Positions 56,516 to 64,000 are shown, numbered from the stretch's first letter. The stretch: 64,000 nt of DNA from DASYTH01 sp035762905 (GCF_035762905.1 NZ_DASUCC010000077.1:124001-188000); one strand, 5' to 3'. Notes: generated by a model from the sequence alone, not told the origin. Numbers and translations: made by a program.

Positions 56516-56982
56516 CCGAGCCGGTGACCGTGCGGCTGCCCACCGAGTCCGACACCCTCCACTTTGGACGCAAGCTCGGCGGGCTGCTCCGGCCGGGCGA
56601 CCTCGTCCTCCTCGCCGGTCCCCTCGGCGCCGGGAAAACCGTGCTGGCCAAGGGAATCGCCGACGGCCTCGGGGTGGCCGGGCGGGTCAGCTCGCCGACG
56701 TTCATCATCGCCCGCGAGCACCGGCCGGCGCCGGGCGGCCGGGGCGTGCCGCTGGTGCACGTGGACGCCTACCGGCTGGGCGGGAACCTGGCCGAGCTGG
56801 ACGACCTCGACCTGGACACCGAGCTGGTGGACGCGGTCGTGGTGGTCGAGTGGGGCGAGCACCTGGCCGAGCGGCTGTCCGAGGACCACCTGCTGGTCCG
56901 GCTGGCCCGCACCGAGGACGAGACCAGGATCGCCACCGTCGTCCCGCACGGCGGGTGGGCACACCGCCTCCGGCTAGGCTGA
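56512..56982 (+). CDS. tsaE: tRNA t6A synthesis ATPase TsaE
   Basis: 156 residues. Walker A GPLGAGKTVLAKG, SSPTFIIAREH and the LVHVDAYRL strand, then VVVVEWGEHLAERL. TsaE works with TsaB and TsaD in forming N6-threonylcarbamoyl-adenosine on tRNA. Its partners lie 4.7 kb downstream, after the inserted HAD/malonate block. ATG overlaps the hydrolase stop by 4 bp. Confidence 0.97.
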   Translation: MTEPVTVRLPTESDTLHFGRKLGGLLRPGDLVLLAGPLGAGKTVLAKGIADGLGVAGRVSSPTFIIAREHRPAPGGRGVPLVHVDAYRLGGNLAELDDLDLDTELVDAVVVVEWGEHLAERLSEDHLLVRLARTEDETRIATVVPHGGWAHRLRLG

Positions 56983-56987
56983 ACGGC

Positions 56988-57695
56988 ATGCGGGCGGTGA
57001 TCTTTGACTGGGGCGGGACGCTCACTCCGTGGCTGACCGTGGACCACACCCAGGGCTGGCGGGCCTATGCGGACGCACTCCACCCGGACGACCCGGACCG
57101 GGCGGCCGAGCTCGCCGACGCGATCCGGCTCGCCGAGGCCGCCGCCTGGGGCCGGGTCCGGACCGAGCACCGGGCGTTCACCATCGGCCAGGTGCTCGAG
57201 GCGGCCGGCGCCCCGGCCGACGAGGAGGCGTTCCGCGCCTACCGCGACTTCTGGGAGCACGCGACCTACACCGACCCCGAGGTCCCGGACATGGTCGAGG
57301 CGCTGCGCGCCAGGGGCCTGCGCACCGGCGTGCTGTCCTCCACGTCGTGGCCGGCGACCTGGCACGAGGAGTGGCTGCACCGCGACGGCGTCCTCGACCT
57401 GTTCGACGCCCTGGTCTGGAGCAGCGACCTCGAGTACACCAAACCCCACCGGGACGCCTTCCTGGCCGCCATGACCGCGGTCGGCATCGACGACCCGGCC
57501 GACTGCGTCTACGTCGGCGACCGGATGTTCGACGACGTCAGCGGCGCCCAGGCGGCCGGCATGCGCACGGTGTTCATTCCCAACAGCGACATCCCGGCCG
57601 CCCAACTGGTGCCCGTCGATGCCCGACCGGACGCCACCATCCGACGTCTCGCCGACCTCCCCGCGGTCGTCGAACCCTGGCTCAGCCGGCACTGA
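56988..57695 (+). CDS. HAD-superfamily phosphatase
   Basis: 235 residues with the HAD motifs in order: FDWGGTLT (Asp nucleophile; the usual second Asp is Gly), VLSSTSWPATW at motif II, the TKPHRDAF lysine and YVGDRMFDDVSGA for motif IV. Substrate unknown. TAGGCT (56975-56980) ends 7 bases before ATG 56988 and there is no ribosome site, so the message is probably leaderless even though only 5 bp separate it from tsaE. Confidence 0.9.
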   Translation: MRAVIFDWGGTLTPWLTVDHTQGWRAYADALHPDDPDRAAELADAIRLAEAAAWGRVRTEHRAFTIGQVLEAAGAPADEEAFRAYRDFWEHATYTDPEVPDMVEALRARGLRTGVLSSTSWPATWHEEWLHRDGVLDLFDALVWSSDLEYTKPHRDAFLAAMTAVGIDDPADCVYVGDRMFDDVSGAQAAGMRTVFIPNSDIPAAQLVPVDARPDATIRRLADLPAVVEPWLSRH

Positions 57696-57705
57696 CCAGA
57701 AAACC

Positions 57706-57736
57706 CGCTGCCGCCGGCCGAAGGCCGGCGGCAGCG
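57706..57736. terminator. Strong hairpin after the HAD gene
   Basis: CGCTGCCGCCGGCC, loop GAA, and its exact complement: a 14-bp stem, 10 bp beyond the stop. No T tract follows. Confidence 0.75.
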
Positions 57737-57785
57737 GCCCGGCGACGCAGCGGCCGGCTTTGCCTGGTTGGTGCCCTGAGGTCGT

Positions 57786-57839
57786 CCCTTACTCCGCCTT
57801 ACCCGGTCACCGGGGCGCCTCTCAGCGCCCGAGTAAGGG
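57786..57839. repeat. Composite inverted repeat before the 46-residue ORF
   Basis: Outer arms CCCTTACTC (57786-57794) and GAGTAAGGG (57831-57839) are exact complements. Inside, GGGCGC (57813-57818) pairs with GCGCCC (57825-57830). On the right the two arms touch, on the left 18 bases bulge out. The region 57696-57929 has no gene. Confidence 0.55.
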
Positions 57840-57929
57840 CCCACGCCGCGCGGTCGGCGTGTTCCTCCGATGCCCGGACTCCGCCCTCAGGACGAGAGTT
57901 CGTTGCATCGTCAGGAAAGGGTGATTGAC

Positions 57930-58070
57930 ATGGAGTGGACCCCAGAAGCCGTCCGGGCCGAGATGGACTACCGGCTGGAGACCGCGCGCCGGCACCAGGC
58001 GGTGCGCCGGCTCCGGGACAGCGGCGGGCGCCGGCCACACTGGTGGCAGCGGCTGCGGACGCGGCACTGA
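57930..58070 (+). CDS. 46-residue basic protein, unknown
   Basis: Begins MEWTPEAVRAEMDYRLETAR and ends in an Arg/His/Trp-rich tail. The ATG has AGGAAAGGG upstream, a good ribosome site, and codon use is biased as in its neighbours, so it is probably real. No family recognised. It ends 13 bp before the convergent accDA. Confidence 0.6.
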   Translation: MEWTPEAVRAEMDYRLETARRHQAVRRLRDSGGRRPHWWQRLRTRH

Positions 58071-58083
58071 CTCAGGTGGCGGC

Positions 58084-59400
58084 TCAGGTGGTAACAATGC
58101 CCCGCACGACGCCGAGCTCGACGAGATCCGCCGGCCGCAGCCGGAGCTGTCCGGCCGTGGCCGGCACGTCGGCGGCACTGCGTTTGAGTATCGCCGCGGC
58201 GAGCTCCGGGGCGATGACCGCGAAGTACCCGTCCGGGGTGATCCAGGTGGCGTCCGGTGCGGACAGCGCCAGCGCCCCGCCGGAGCCGCCCTCGCCGATC
58301 ACCAGCGTGGTGACCGGCACCGTGACCTCGGCGACCGCGGCGAACAGCGACGCGATCGCCGGGCCGAGGCCGGCCCGCTCGGCGCCAGGGTCGACGGCCG
58401 CCCCCGGCGTGTCCACCAGGGTCAGCACCGGCAGCCCGAGCCGCCCGGCCAGCCGGATCAGCCGGGCCGCGGTGCGGAACCCGGCGGGCGTGGTCGCCGT
58501 GCCGGCCTGTGCCGCGTAGGCGATCACCTGCCCGTCGCGCCGGCCGATCCCGCAGAGCATGCCCGGGTCGACGCCGCCGGCCCGGTCTCCGCTGACCGGG
58601 CGGCGCAGCTCGAAATAGTCGTCCAGGTAGGCCGACGCCCGCGGCCGCGCGGCCAGCCGGGCCCGCAGCACCGCCGCCCAGCCGTCCCTGGCCGGCTCCG
58701 CCTCGCCCAGCGCCCGGGGCACCGGCGCGGGTCGCGGCGCCGGCAGGTCCCCGAGCAGCGCCAGCCACTGACCGAGCACCCCGCGCAGCGTCGCCGCGTC
58801 CACCACCTCGTCCACCGCGCCCGCGGCCAGCTGGCCCTCGGCCGTGTACGCCGGATCCTGGGCGAACACCACCGGCCGCACCCGGCTGCCGGCGAACCCG
58901 ACCTGGGCCCCGGCCACCCCGAGCACCACGTCCGCCCCGGCGCCGAGCGACGCCCACACCCCGCCGGTCGTCGGGTCGCACAGCACCGCGACGTGCGGCG
59001 GCCCGGCCGCGCGCAGCGCAGCGGCGGCGGCCGAGACGAGCTGCAGCTGGCGCAGCGCCAGCATCCCCTCCTGCATCCGGCTGCCGCCGGTGGCCAGCAT
59101 CGACACCACCGGCAGCCCGGCGGAGACCGCCGCCTCGAACGCGTTGGTCAGCATCGCGCCGGTGGCCGACCCGATCGAGCCGCCGAGGAACCGGAAGTCG
59201 AACGCGATCAGCACCGCCTCGGTGTCGCCGATCCTGGCCCGCCCGCACACCACCGACTCGCGCTCGCCGGTGCGTTCGGTGGCCGCGGCCAGCGCCGCCG
59301 GGTAACCGGGCCAGCCCAGCGGGTCGGCGCTGACCTTGCCCGGACCGAAGTCGGTGAACGCGCTGGTCACCGCGGCGATCATCGCCCGGGCCTCAGCCAT
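58084..59400 (-). CDS. Fused acyl-CoA carboxylase carboxyltransferase (AccD-AccA type)
   Basis: 438 residues. The N-terminal half is the beta half of a carboxyltransferase (RFLGGSIGSATGAM, TGGSRMQEGMLAL, VLCDPTTGGVWASLG); the second half is alpha-like (DTPGAAVDPGAERAGLG, VIGEGGSGGALAL, DGYFAVIAPE). The CxxC zinc finger of bacterial AccD is absent. It transfers CO2 between biotin and acetyl- or propionyl-CoA. Its start overlaps the matB stop by 8 bp, so both serve malonyl-CoA; it might run as a malonyl-CoA decarboxylase. No biotin protein is nearby. Confidence 0.88.
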   Translation of the reverse strand: MAEARAMIAAVTSAFTDFGPGKVSADPLGWPGYPAALAAATERTGERESVVCGRARIGDTEAVLIAFDFRFLGGSIGSATGAMLTNAFEAAVSAGLPVVSMLATGGSRMQEGMLALRQLQLVSAAAAALRAAGPPHVAVLCDPTTGGVWASLGAGADVVLGVAGAQVGFAGSRVRPVVFAQDPAYTAEGQLAAGAVDEVVDAATLRGVLGQWLALLGDLPAPRPAPVPRALGEAEPARDGWAAVLRARLAARPRASAYLDDYFELRRPVSGDRAGGVDPGMLCGIGRRDGQVIAYAAQAGTATTPAGFRTAARLIRLAGRLGLPVLTLVDTPGAAVDPGAERAGLGPAIASLFAAVAEVTVPVTTLVIGEGGSGGALALSAPDATWITPDGYFAVIAPELAAAILKRSAADVPATAGQLRLRPADLVELGVVRGIVTT

Positions 59401-60796
59401 CCAGGGATCGTTTCATGACCTTGCCCATCTCGTTGCGCGGCAACGCGTCCAGGAAGTGCACCACCCGGGGCCGCTTGTGCGGGGCGAGCAGCCGGGCGAC
59501 GTGATCGGCGAGCTCCGCCGCGGTCGGTGCGGGTCCGGCGGCCGGCACCACCCAGGCCACGATCCGTTCGCCGAGGTCGTCGTCGGGCTGCCCGGTCACC
59601 GCCACCTCGGCCACTCCGGGATGCTCGAGCAGCGCGTTCTCGATCTCGCCGGCACCGATCTTGTACCCACCGCTCTTGATCAGGTCGGTGGCCCGCCGCC
59701 CGACGATCCGCAGGTAGCCGTCCGGGTCCCGGACCGCCACGTCCCCGGTCCGGAACCACCCGTCGCGCAGCGCCGCCGCGGTCGCCTCGGGCCGGTTGAG
59801 GTATCCGAGGAACAGGTTCGGGCCACGCACCTCGATCTCGCCGACCGTCGTGCCGTCCCACGGTCCGATGGCCACCCCGGCGTCGTCCACCAGCCGCACC
59901 TCGACGCCGTCGAGGGGCACCCCGACGGTCCCCGGCCGGCGCTCGCCGTCCGCCCGCACGCTGGTGTTCATCAGCGTCTCGGTCATGCCGTACCGCTCGA
60001 CCACGCGCTGCCCGGTCAGCCGGAAGATCCGCTCGTGGTCGGTGGCCGGCAGCGCGGCTGAGCCGGACACCAGCAGCCGGGCCCGGCCGACGGCGGCGGC
60101 CAGCTCCGGATCGGCCGCGCAGTCGATGGCCAGCCGGTGGTACATGGTCGGCACCCCGAACATCATCGTGGCCGGGCCGCCCAGCTCGGCCGCGACGGCG
60201 GCGCTGGCGAACCGGCCGACGTGGTGCACCGCGCCGCCCCGGCGCAGCGGGCCGAGCACCCCGACGATCAGGCCGTGCACATGGAACAGCGGCAGCGCGT
60301 GCACCAGGACGTCGTCCCGGGTCCACGCCCAGGCCGCGGCCAGCGCGTCGAGGTTGCTGGCGATGGCCCGGCGGGGCAGCAGCACCCCCTTGGGCGGGCC
60401 GGTGGTGCCCGAGGTGTAGACGACGAGCGCCGGTGCCTCCGGATCCGGCTCGGTGCCGGACCACGCCGTGTCGCCGGCCGGCAGGTCCACCGGCCCGTCC
60501 GGCTCGCCGAGCACCAGGCCGGGCTCGCTGTCGCGCAGGATGTGGTCCAGTTCCCGCTCCCCGGTCCTCGGGTTGAGCGGCACCACCGGCACCCCGGCGA
60601 GCAGCGCCGCGACCACCGCGACGCAGGTCTCGACGCTCGGGTGCGCCCAGACCGCCACCCGCCGGTGCGCGCGCAGCGACCCGGCGAGCCGGCCGGCCGC
60701 CGCGGCCAGCTCCCGGTAGCTCACCGAGCGCGCGCCGAAGCGCAGCGCCTCCCGGTCGTCCCCGGCGGCCAGCGCGGGAAACAGCGGTTGCGCCAT
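59393..60796 (-). CDS. matB: Malonyl-CoA synthetase (MatB type)
   Basis: 467 residues of the acyl-adenylate family: YTSGTTGPPKG, FGVPTMYHR, VERYGMTETLMNTSVRADGE, RTGDVAVRDPDGY, IKSGGYKIGAGEIENALLEHP and the C-terminal catalytic Lys (NEMGKVMKRSL). The ERYGMTETLMNTSV and HKRPRV segments follow Streptomyces MatB. It turns malonate into malonyl-CoA. A strong ribosome site, AAAGGAGA, precedes the ATG. The intergenic region to the divergent methyltransferase has a palindromic operator-like repeat. Confidence 0.92.
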   Translation of the reverse strand: MAQPLFPALAAGDDREALRFGARSVSYRELAAAAGRLAGSLRAHRRVAVWAHPSVETCVAVVAALLAGVPVVPLNPRTGERELDHILRDSEPGLVLGEPDGPVDLPAGDTAWSGTEPDPEAPALVVYTSGTTGPPKGVLLPRRAIASNLDALAAAWAWTRDDVLVHALPLFHVHGLIVGVLGPLRRGGAVHHVGRFASAAVAAELGGPATMMFGVPTMYHRLAIDCAADPELAAAVGRARLLVSGSAALPATDHERIFRLTGQRVVERYGMTETLMNTSVRADGERRPGTVGVPLDGVEVRLVDDAGVAIGPWDGTTVGEIEVRGPNLFLGYLNRPEATAAALRDGWFRTGDVAVRDPDGYLRIVGRRATDLIKSGGYKIGAGEIENALLEHPGVAEVAVTGQPDDDLGERIVAWVVPAAGPAPTAAELADHVARLLAPHKRPRVVHFLDALPRNEMGKVMKRSLDG

Positions 60797-60809
60797 TGCT
60801 CTCCTTTCG

Positions 60810-60842
60810 CCGTGTCCGGACCATATTCTCGACTCGACACGG
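60810..60842. promoter_or_regulatory. Operator-like inverted repeat between matB and methyltransferase
   Basis: CCGTGTC (60810-60816) and GACACGG (60836-60842), exact complements 19 bases apart, flank an A+T-rich CATATTCTC with TATTCT as a possible -10. One regulator could control both directions. Confidence 0.5.
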
Positions 60843-60852
60843 GGAGGGCCGG

Positions 60853-61695
60853 ATGGCGACCGAGAAGTTGACCAACCTGTCCCGGACCGCGATCGGGGTC
60901 GCGTTCATGCGGGCGGTGGAGAGCCGGCGGCCCGACCGGCTGTTCGAGGACCCGCTGGCCGAGGCGTTCGTGGTCGCCGCGCAGGCGGTGCTGCCGGACA
61001 GCGACCTGATCCAGTCCGCCGCCGCGGCCGAGCGGACCCTGGCCGTCTTCGGACCGCACATCGCCGTCCGCACCCGGTTCTACGACGACTACCTGCTGGC
61101 CGCGACCGGATCCGGGTGCCGACAGGTGGTGCTGCTTGCGGCCGGGCTGGACACCCGGGCGTTCCGGCTGGCCTGGCCGGACGGCGTGCGGCTGTTCGAG
61201 GTCGACCTGCCCGAGATGACCGGCTACAAGGAGCAGGTGCTCGCCGCGCGGCAGGCCGAGCCGGGCTGCGCCCGCACCGTGCTCGACGCGGATCTGCGCG
61301 CGGACTGGCCGGCGCGGCTGACCGAGGCCGGGCTGCGGCCGGCCGAGCCCACCGCGTGGTTGCTCGAGGGGCTGCTGGCCTATCTCACCGCGGACGAGGT
61401 GGCCGCCCTGCTCACCGCGGTCGGCTCGGTGTCCGCGCCGGGCAGCCGGCTGGCCTGCGAGCATCTGCCCGAGAGCGGCGGTGCGCTGCTGGACCTGGTC
61501 CAGGCCAGCGGCAGCACGGCCGGCGTTGCGCACCTGTGGAAGGGCGGGCTGAGCGAGGAGCTGTCCGACTGGCTGGATCGGGCCGGCTGGCGACCCACCC
61601 CGCACAGCGGGCAGGCGCTCGCCGACGCGTACGGCCGGCCCGACCCGGAGGCATTCAGCATGGGCTTCCTGACGGCGGTCCGGGCCACCTCGTAG
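60853..61695 (+). CDS. SAM-dependent methyltransferase, leucine carboxyl methyltransferase-like family
   Basis: 280 residues. Family pattern: LSRTAIGVAFMRAVES at the start, RTRFYDDYL, the SAM loop VVLLAAGLDTRAFRL, FEVDLPEMTGYKEQV, and WLLEGLLAYLT. Such proteins are numerous in mycobacteria and methylate unknown acids. ATG 60853 follows GGGGAGGG. It is divergent from matB and stands before tsaB. Confidence 0.88.
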   Translation: MATEKLTNLSRTAIGVAFMRAVESRRPDRLFEDPLAEAFVVAAQAVLPDSDLIQSAAAAERTLAVFGPHIAVRTRFYDDYLLAATGSGCRQVVLLAAGLDTRAFRLAWPDGVRLFEVDLPEMTGYKEQVLAARQAEPGCARTVLDADLRADWPARLTEAGLRPAEPTAWLLEGLLAYLTADEVAALLTAVGSVSAPGSRLACEHLPESGGALLDLVQASGSTAGVAHLWKGGLSEELSDWLDRAGWRPTPHSGQALADAYGRPDPEAFSMGFLTAVRATS

Positions 61696-61706
61696 GCTTG
61701 ACCCTC

Positions 61707-62378
61707 GTGCTGCTGCTCGCCGTGGACACCGCGACGCCGGCGATCACCGCCGGAGTGGTCGCGCTGGACGGCGGCGCGGCCCGGGTGCTCGCCGAGCGGG
61801 TCACGGTCGACGCCAAGGCGCACGGCGAGCTGCTCACCCCGCACCTGCTGCACGCGCTGAACTCGGCCGGCCGCGAGCTGTCCGAAGTGGACGCTGTGGT
61901 GTGCGGCGTAGGACCGGGCCCGTTCACCGGGTTGCGCGCCGGCATGGTGACCGCCGCGGCGCTCGGGCACGCGCTGGACGTCGCGGTGTACCCGGTGTGC
62001 TCGCTGGACGCGATCGCCGCCGAGGTCCCGGGCGCGCCGCTGCTGGTGGTCACCGACGCCCGGCGCCGGGAGGTGTACTGGGCCGGCTACGACGGCACCG
62101 GTGCCCGGGTGACCGGGCCGGCGGTCGAGCGGCCGGCGGAGTTGGCGGCGCGGCTGCCGGAGTTGGGTGTGCACCGCGCGGCCGGCTACGGCGCCCGGCT
62201 CTACGCCGAGGTGCTCGGCCTCGCGGTGACCGGGCCGGAGCATCCGTCGCCGGCCGGACTGGTCGCCGCCGCGGGACCGGCGCTGCGGGCCGGCACCCCG
62301 GCCGGCCCGTTGACCCCGCTCTACCTGCGCCGCCCGGACGCGGTCGAGCCGGGCGCGCGCAAGCGGGTGCTGCGATGA
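61707..62378 (+). CDS. tsaB: tRNA threonylcarbamoyladenosine synthesis protein TsaB
   Basis: 223 residues. ASKHA-type N-lobe LLLAVDTATPAITAGV, the GVGPGPFTGLRAGMVTA loop and VVTDARRREVYWAGY. TsaB has no metal site of its own and supports TsaD. GTG 61707 follows TAGGCT (61693-61698) by 8 bases and has no ribosome site, so the message may be leaderless and its TAG also ends the preceding gene. Its stop overlaps rimI by 4 bp. Confidence 0.95.
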   Translation: MLLLAVDTATPAITAGVVALDGGAARVLAERVTVDAKAHGELLTPHLLHALNSAGRELSEVDAVVCGVGPGPFTGLRAGMVTAAALGHALDVAVYPVCSLDAIAAEVPGAPLLVVTDARRREVYWAGYDGTGARVTGPAVERPAELAARLPELGVHRAAGYGARLYAEVLGLAVTGPEHPSPAGLVAAAGPALRAGTPAGPLTPLYLRRPDAVEPGARKRVLR

Positions 62379-62830
62379 CGTTTCGGCTGGAACCGTTGCG
62401 GCGAAAGGACGTGGGCCGATGTGCGGAGCTGGAGCGGATTCTGTTCCCCGGTGACGACCCGTGGAGTGAGTCGGCGTTCCGGTCCGAGCTGAACGCCGGC
62501 CACTACTACGTCGGGGCCTATGTGGATGGTTGGCTGGTCGGCTACGCGGGCATGGCGCTGGTCGGCCGGCCGCCCTCGTGCGAGGCCACCGTGCACACCA
62601 TCGGCGTGGATCCGTTGTGGCAGCGCAAGGGTGTCGGCCGAGCCCTGCTGAAAGCGTTGCTGGACAAGGTGGACGAGCTGCACGCTCCGGTTTTTCTCGA
62701 GGTGCGCACGGACAACGCGGTGGCGATCGGGTTGTACGAGGCGAACGGGTTCAGCCGGGTCGGCCTGCGCCGCCGGTACTACCGGCCGTCCGGCGCCGAC
62801 GCCTACACCATGGCCCGGGAGCCGGCATGA
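62375..62830 (+). CDS. rimI: Ribosomal-protein-alanine N-acetyltransferase RimI
   Basis: 151 residues of the GNAT fold: FRLEPLRRKDVGRCAELERILFP, the WSESAFRSEL helix, the acetyl-CoA loop HTIGVDPLWQRKGVGRALL and EVRTDNAVAIGLYEANGF. It acetylates the N-terminus of S18 in the classical role. It lies between tsaB and tsaD and overlaps both by 4 bp, the common actinobacterial arrangement. Confidence 0.95.
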   Translation: MTFRLEPLRRKDVGRCAELERILFPGDDPWSESAFRSELNAGHYYVGAYVDGWLVGYAGMALVGRPPSCEATVHTIGVDPLWQRKGVGRALLKALLDKVDELHAPVFLEVRTDNAVAIGLYEANGFSRVGLRRRYYRPSGADAYTMAREPA

Positions 62831-63885
62831 CACTGATTCTGGGCATTGAGAGCTCGTGCGACGAGACCGGCGTCGGGATCGTCCGGCTGGGCCCGCGCGG
62901 CGAGTTGGAACTGCTCGGCGACGAGGTCGCGTCCAGCGTGGAGCAGCATGCCCGGTTCGGCGGCGTGGTGCCGGAGGTGGCCAGCCGGGCGCACCTGGAA
63001 GCCATGGTGCCCACCATGAAGCGCGCGATCGCCGCGGCCGGTGTCGAACTGTCCGATGTGGACGCCGTGGCGGTGACCTGCGGTCCGGGGCTGGCCGGCG
63101 CGCTGCTGGTCGGGGTGTCCGCGGCGAAGGCGTACGCGGCCGCGCTGGACGTGCCGCTCTACGGGGTCAACCATCTGGCCGGGCACGTGGCCGCGGACAC
63201 CCTGCAGCACGGCCCGCTTCCCTCGCCGTGCCTGGCGTTGCTGGTCTCCGGCGGGCACACCCAGCTGCTGCTGGTGGACGACCTGGCCGGCAAGATCACC
63301 GAGATCGGCTCCACGATCGACGACGCGGCCGGCGAGGCCTACGACAAGGTGGCCAGGATCCTCGGTCTGCCCTACCCGGGCGGGCCGCCGATCGACCGGG
63401 CCGCCGGGCGCGGCAACCCGGCGGCGATCGCGTTCCCGCGCGGCCTGACCGGACAGCGCCAATCAGAACTGGGACGCCGGCCTTACGATTTCTCCTTCTC
63501 CGGCCTGAAGACCGCGGTGGCCCGGTGGGTCGAGGCGCGTGAGCGGGACGGCGAGCCGGTGCCGGTGGACGACGTGGCCGCGTCGTTCCAGGAGGCGGTG
63601 GCCGACGTGCTGACCGCGAAGGCGGTGCGCGCGGCCGGCGAGCTGGGCATCGGCACGCTGGTCGTGTCCGGCGGGGTGGCGGCCAACTCCCGGCTGTCCG
63701 CGCTGGCCGCGCAGCGCTGTGCCGAGGCCGGGATCGAGCTGCGGGTGCCGCGGCCCCGGCTGTGCACCGACAACGGCGCGATGATCGCGGCGCTCGGCGC
63801 GCACCTGGTCGCGGCCGGGGTGCCGCCGTCCGCGCTGGACCTGTCCGCCGATCCCGCGCTGCCGGTCGGCACGGTCTCGGTCTGA
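62827..63885 (+). CDS. tsaD: tRNA N6-threonylcarbamoyltransferase TsaD
   Basis: 352 residues. LGIESSCDETGVG at the start, the metal-binding pair in NHLAGHVAAD, LVSGGHTQLLLV, TIDDAAGEAYDKVARILGL, DFSFSGLKTA and the late SGGVAANSRL and CTDNGAMIA. It attaches threonylcarbamoyl to A37 of ANN-decoding tRNAs with TsaB and TsaE. ATG 62827 overlaps rimI. In mycobacteria groES follows; here a sigma factor does. Confidence 0.98.
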   Translation: MTLILGIESSCDETGVGIVRLGPRGELELLGDEVASSVEQHARFGGVVPEVASRAHLEAMVPTMKRAIAAAGVELSDVDAVAVTCGPGLAGALLVGVSAAKAYAAALDVPLYGVNHLAGHVAADTLQHGPLPSPCLALLVSGGHTQLLLVDDLAGKITEIGSTIDDAAGEAYDKVARILGLPYPGGPPIDRAAGRGNPAAIAFPRGLTGQRQSELGRRPYDFSFSGLKTAVARWVEARERDGEPVPVDDVAASFQEAVADVLTAKAVRAAGELGIGTLVVSGGVAANSRLSALAAQRCAEAGIELRVPRPRLCTDNGAMIAALGAHLVAAGVPPSALDLSADPALPVGTVSV

Positions 63886-63903
63886 CCGGCAACCCGAGGC
63901 GGC

Positions 63904-63927
63904 GATCACCCGTATAGCTGGGTGATC
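63904..63927. promoter_or_regulatory. Inverted repeat around a -10-like box before the last gene
   Basis: GATCACCC (63904-63911) and GGGTGATC (63920-63927) are perfect complements around GTATAGCT. The spacer looks like a -10 (TATAGC), so the site may be an operator on the sigma-factor promoter; it may also serve as a tsaD terminator. Confidence 0.5.
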
Positions 63928-63940
63928 GAAGGGAGCCCAC

Positions 63941-64000
63941 GTGCCCGACCGGGATCTCGAGTTCCGCGCGTACTTCGAGGCCCGCGCGGCCGTGCTTCGG
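63941..64000 (+). CDS. RNA polymerase sigma factor, N-terminal fragment (cut by window edge)
   Basis: Twenty codons from GTG 63941, preceded by AAGGGAG: MPDRDLEFRAYFEARAAVLR. A short acidic/aromatic start of this kind (FRAYFEARAAVLR) is typical of SigE70-type ECF sigma factors in actinobacteria. Only region 1/2 entry is visible, so the assignment is tentative. Confidence 0.5.
   Translation, partial: MPDRDLEFRAYFEARAAVLR

Noticed and set aside
1..64000. tRNA or rRNA genes, insertion sequences, prophage or defence systems
   Set aside because: No cloverleaf-like sequence, transposase, integrase, restriction or toxin-antitoxin pattern was found in the gaps or reading frames.

Overview
The window is very G+C-rich and almost fully coding. 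It has many GTG starts, many 1-14 bp start/stop overlaps and several apparently leaderless genes. Gene content (type VII secretion, GpgS/GlgA/GlgC, SigE-RseA-HtrA, DUF3117, WXG100 proteins) places it in a mycolate-group or Pseudonocardiales-type actinobacterium. Two gene orders known from Mycobacterium are joined here: folP-gpgS-tag-DUF3117-glgA/glgC-OMT-sigE-rseA-htrA-tatB-mrp-DUF1003-CBS (about 1-17 kb), and the ESX-4 locus with mycP-eccD/eccC-(Rv3446c-like)-esxU-esxT-rplM-rpsI-glmM-glmS-nnr-alr-tsaE-tsaB-rimI-tsaD (about 30-64 kb). The species cannot be named from the sequence alone.

Layout. 1-9 kb: folate, methylglucose-polysaccharide and glycogen genes, DNA repair, a PaaX/enoyl-CoA hydratase pair and a leucyl aminopeptidase. 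9-12.5 kb: envelope-stress operon sigE-rseA-htrA-tatB, with an MprA-box-like direct repeat and a nested ECF promoter overlapping the sigE start. 12.5-13.4 kb: no gene, but about 43 degenerate 21-bp tandem repeats ending in a perfect hairpin. 13.4-17 kb: mrp, a MarR regulator with an operator-like palindrome, and two membrane/CBS genes. 17-21.5 kb: two CoA-ester lyases, an SPFH protein, a 59-residue zinc ribbon and an acyl-CoA dehydrogenase; a shared 15-nt motif lies before the lyase pair and the dehydrogenase. 21.5-24.2 kb: stress and transport membrane proteins.

24.3-40 kb: an ESX-4-like type VII secretion locus. Two tandem three-gene cassettes (PPE-like protein, small PE-like helical protein with a YxxxD signal, EspG) abut mycP-eccD facing eccC-Hsp70/Rv3446c-esxU-esxT. 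EccB is not in the window. A promoter with the spacing and bases of the mycobacterial SigM consensus precedes esxU. 41.7-53 kb: rplM-rpsI-glmM, then a second T7SS-type block (EspC-like protein, two giant paralogues with a shared approximately 42-residue beta-like repeat, and a coiled-coil protein between them), then glmS.

53-64 kb: nnr, alr, a hydrolase and tsaE, then an inserted block (HAD phosphatase, a 46-residue ORF, accDA-matB for malonate/malonyl-CoA, a methyltransferase), then tsaB-rimI-tsaD for tRNA t6A and the start of a sigma factor. The likeliest under-described biology is the ESX-4-like core tied to EspG/PPE-like cassettes and to the giant repeat-bearing paralogues near glmM.
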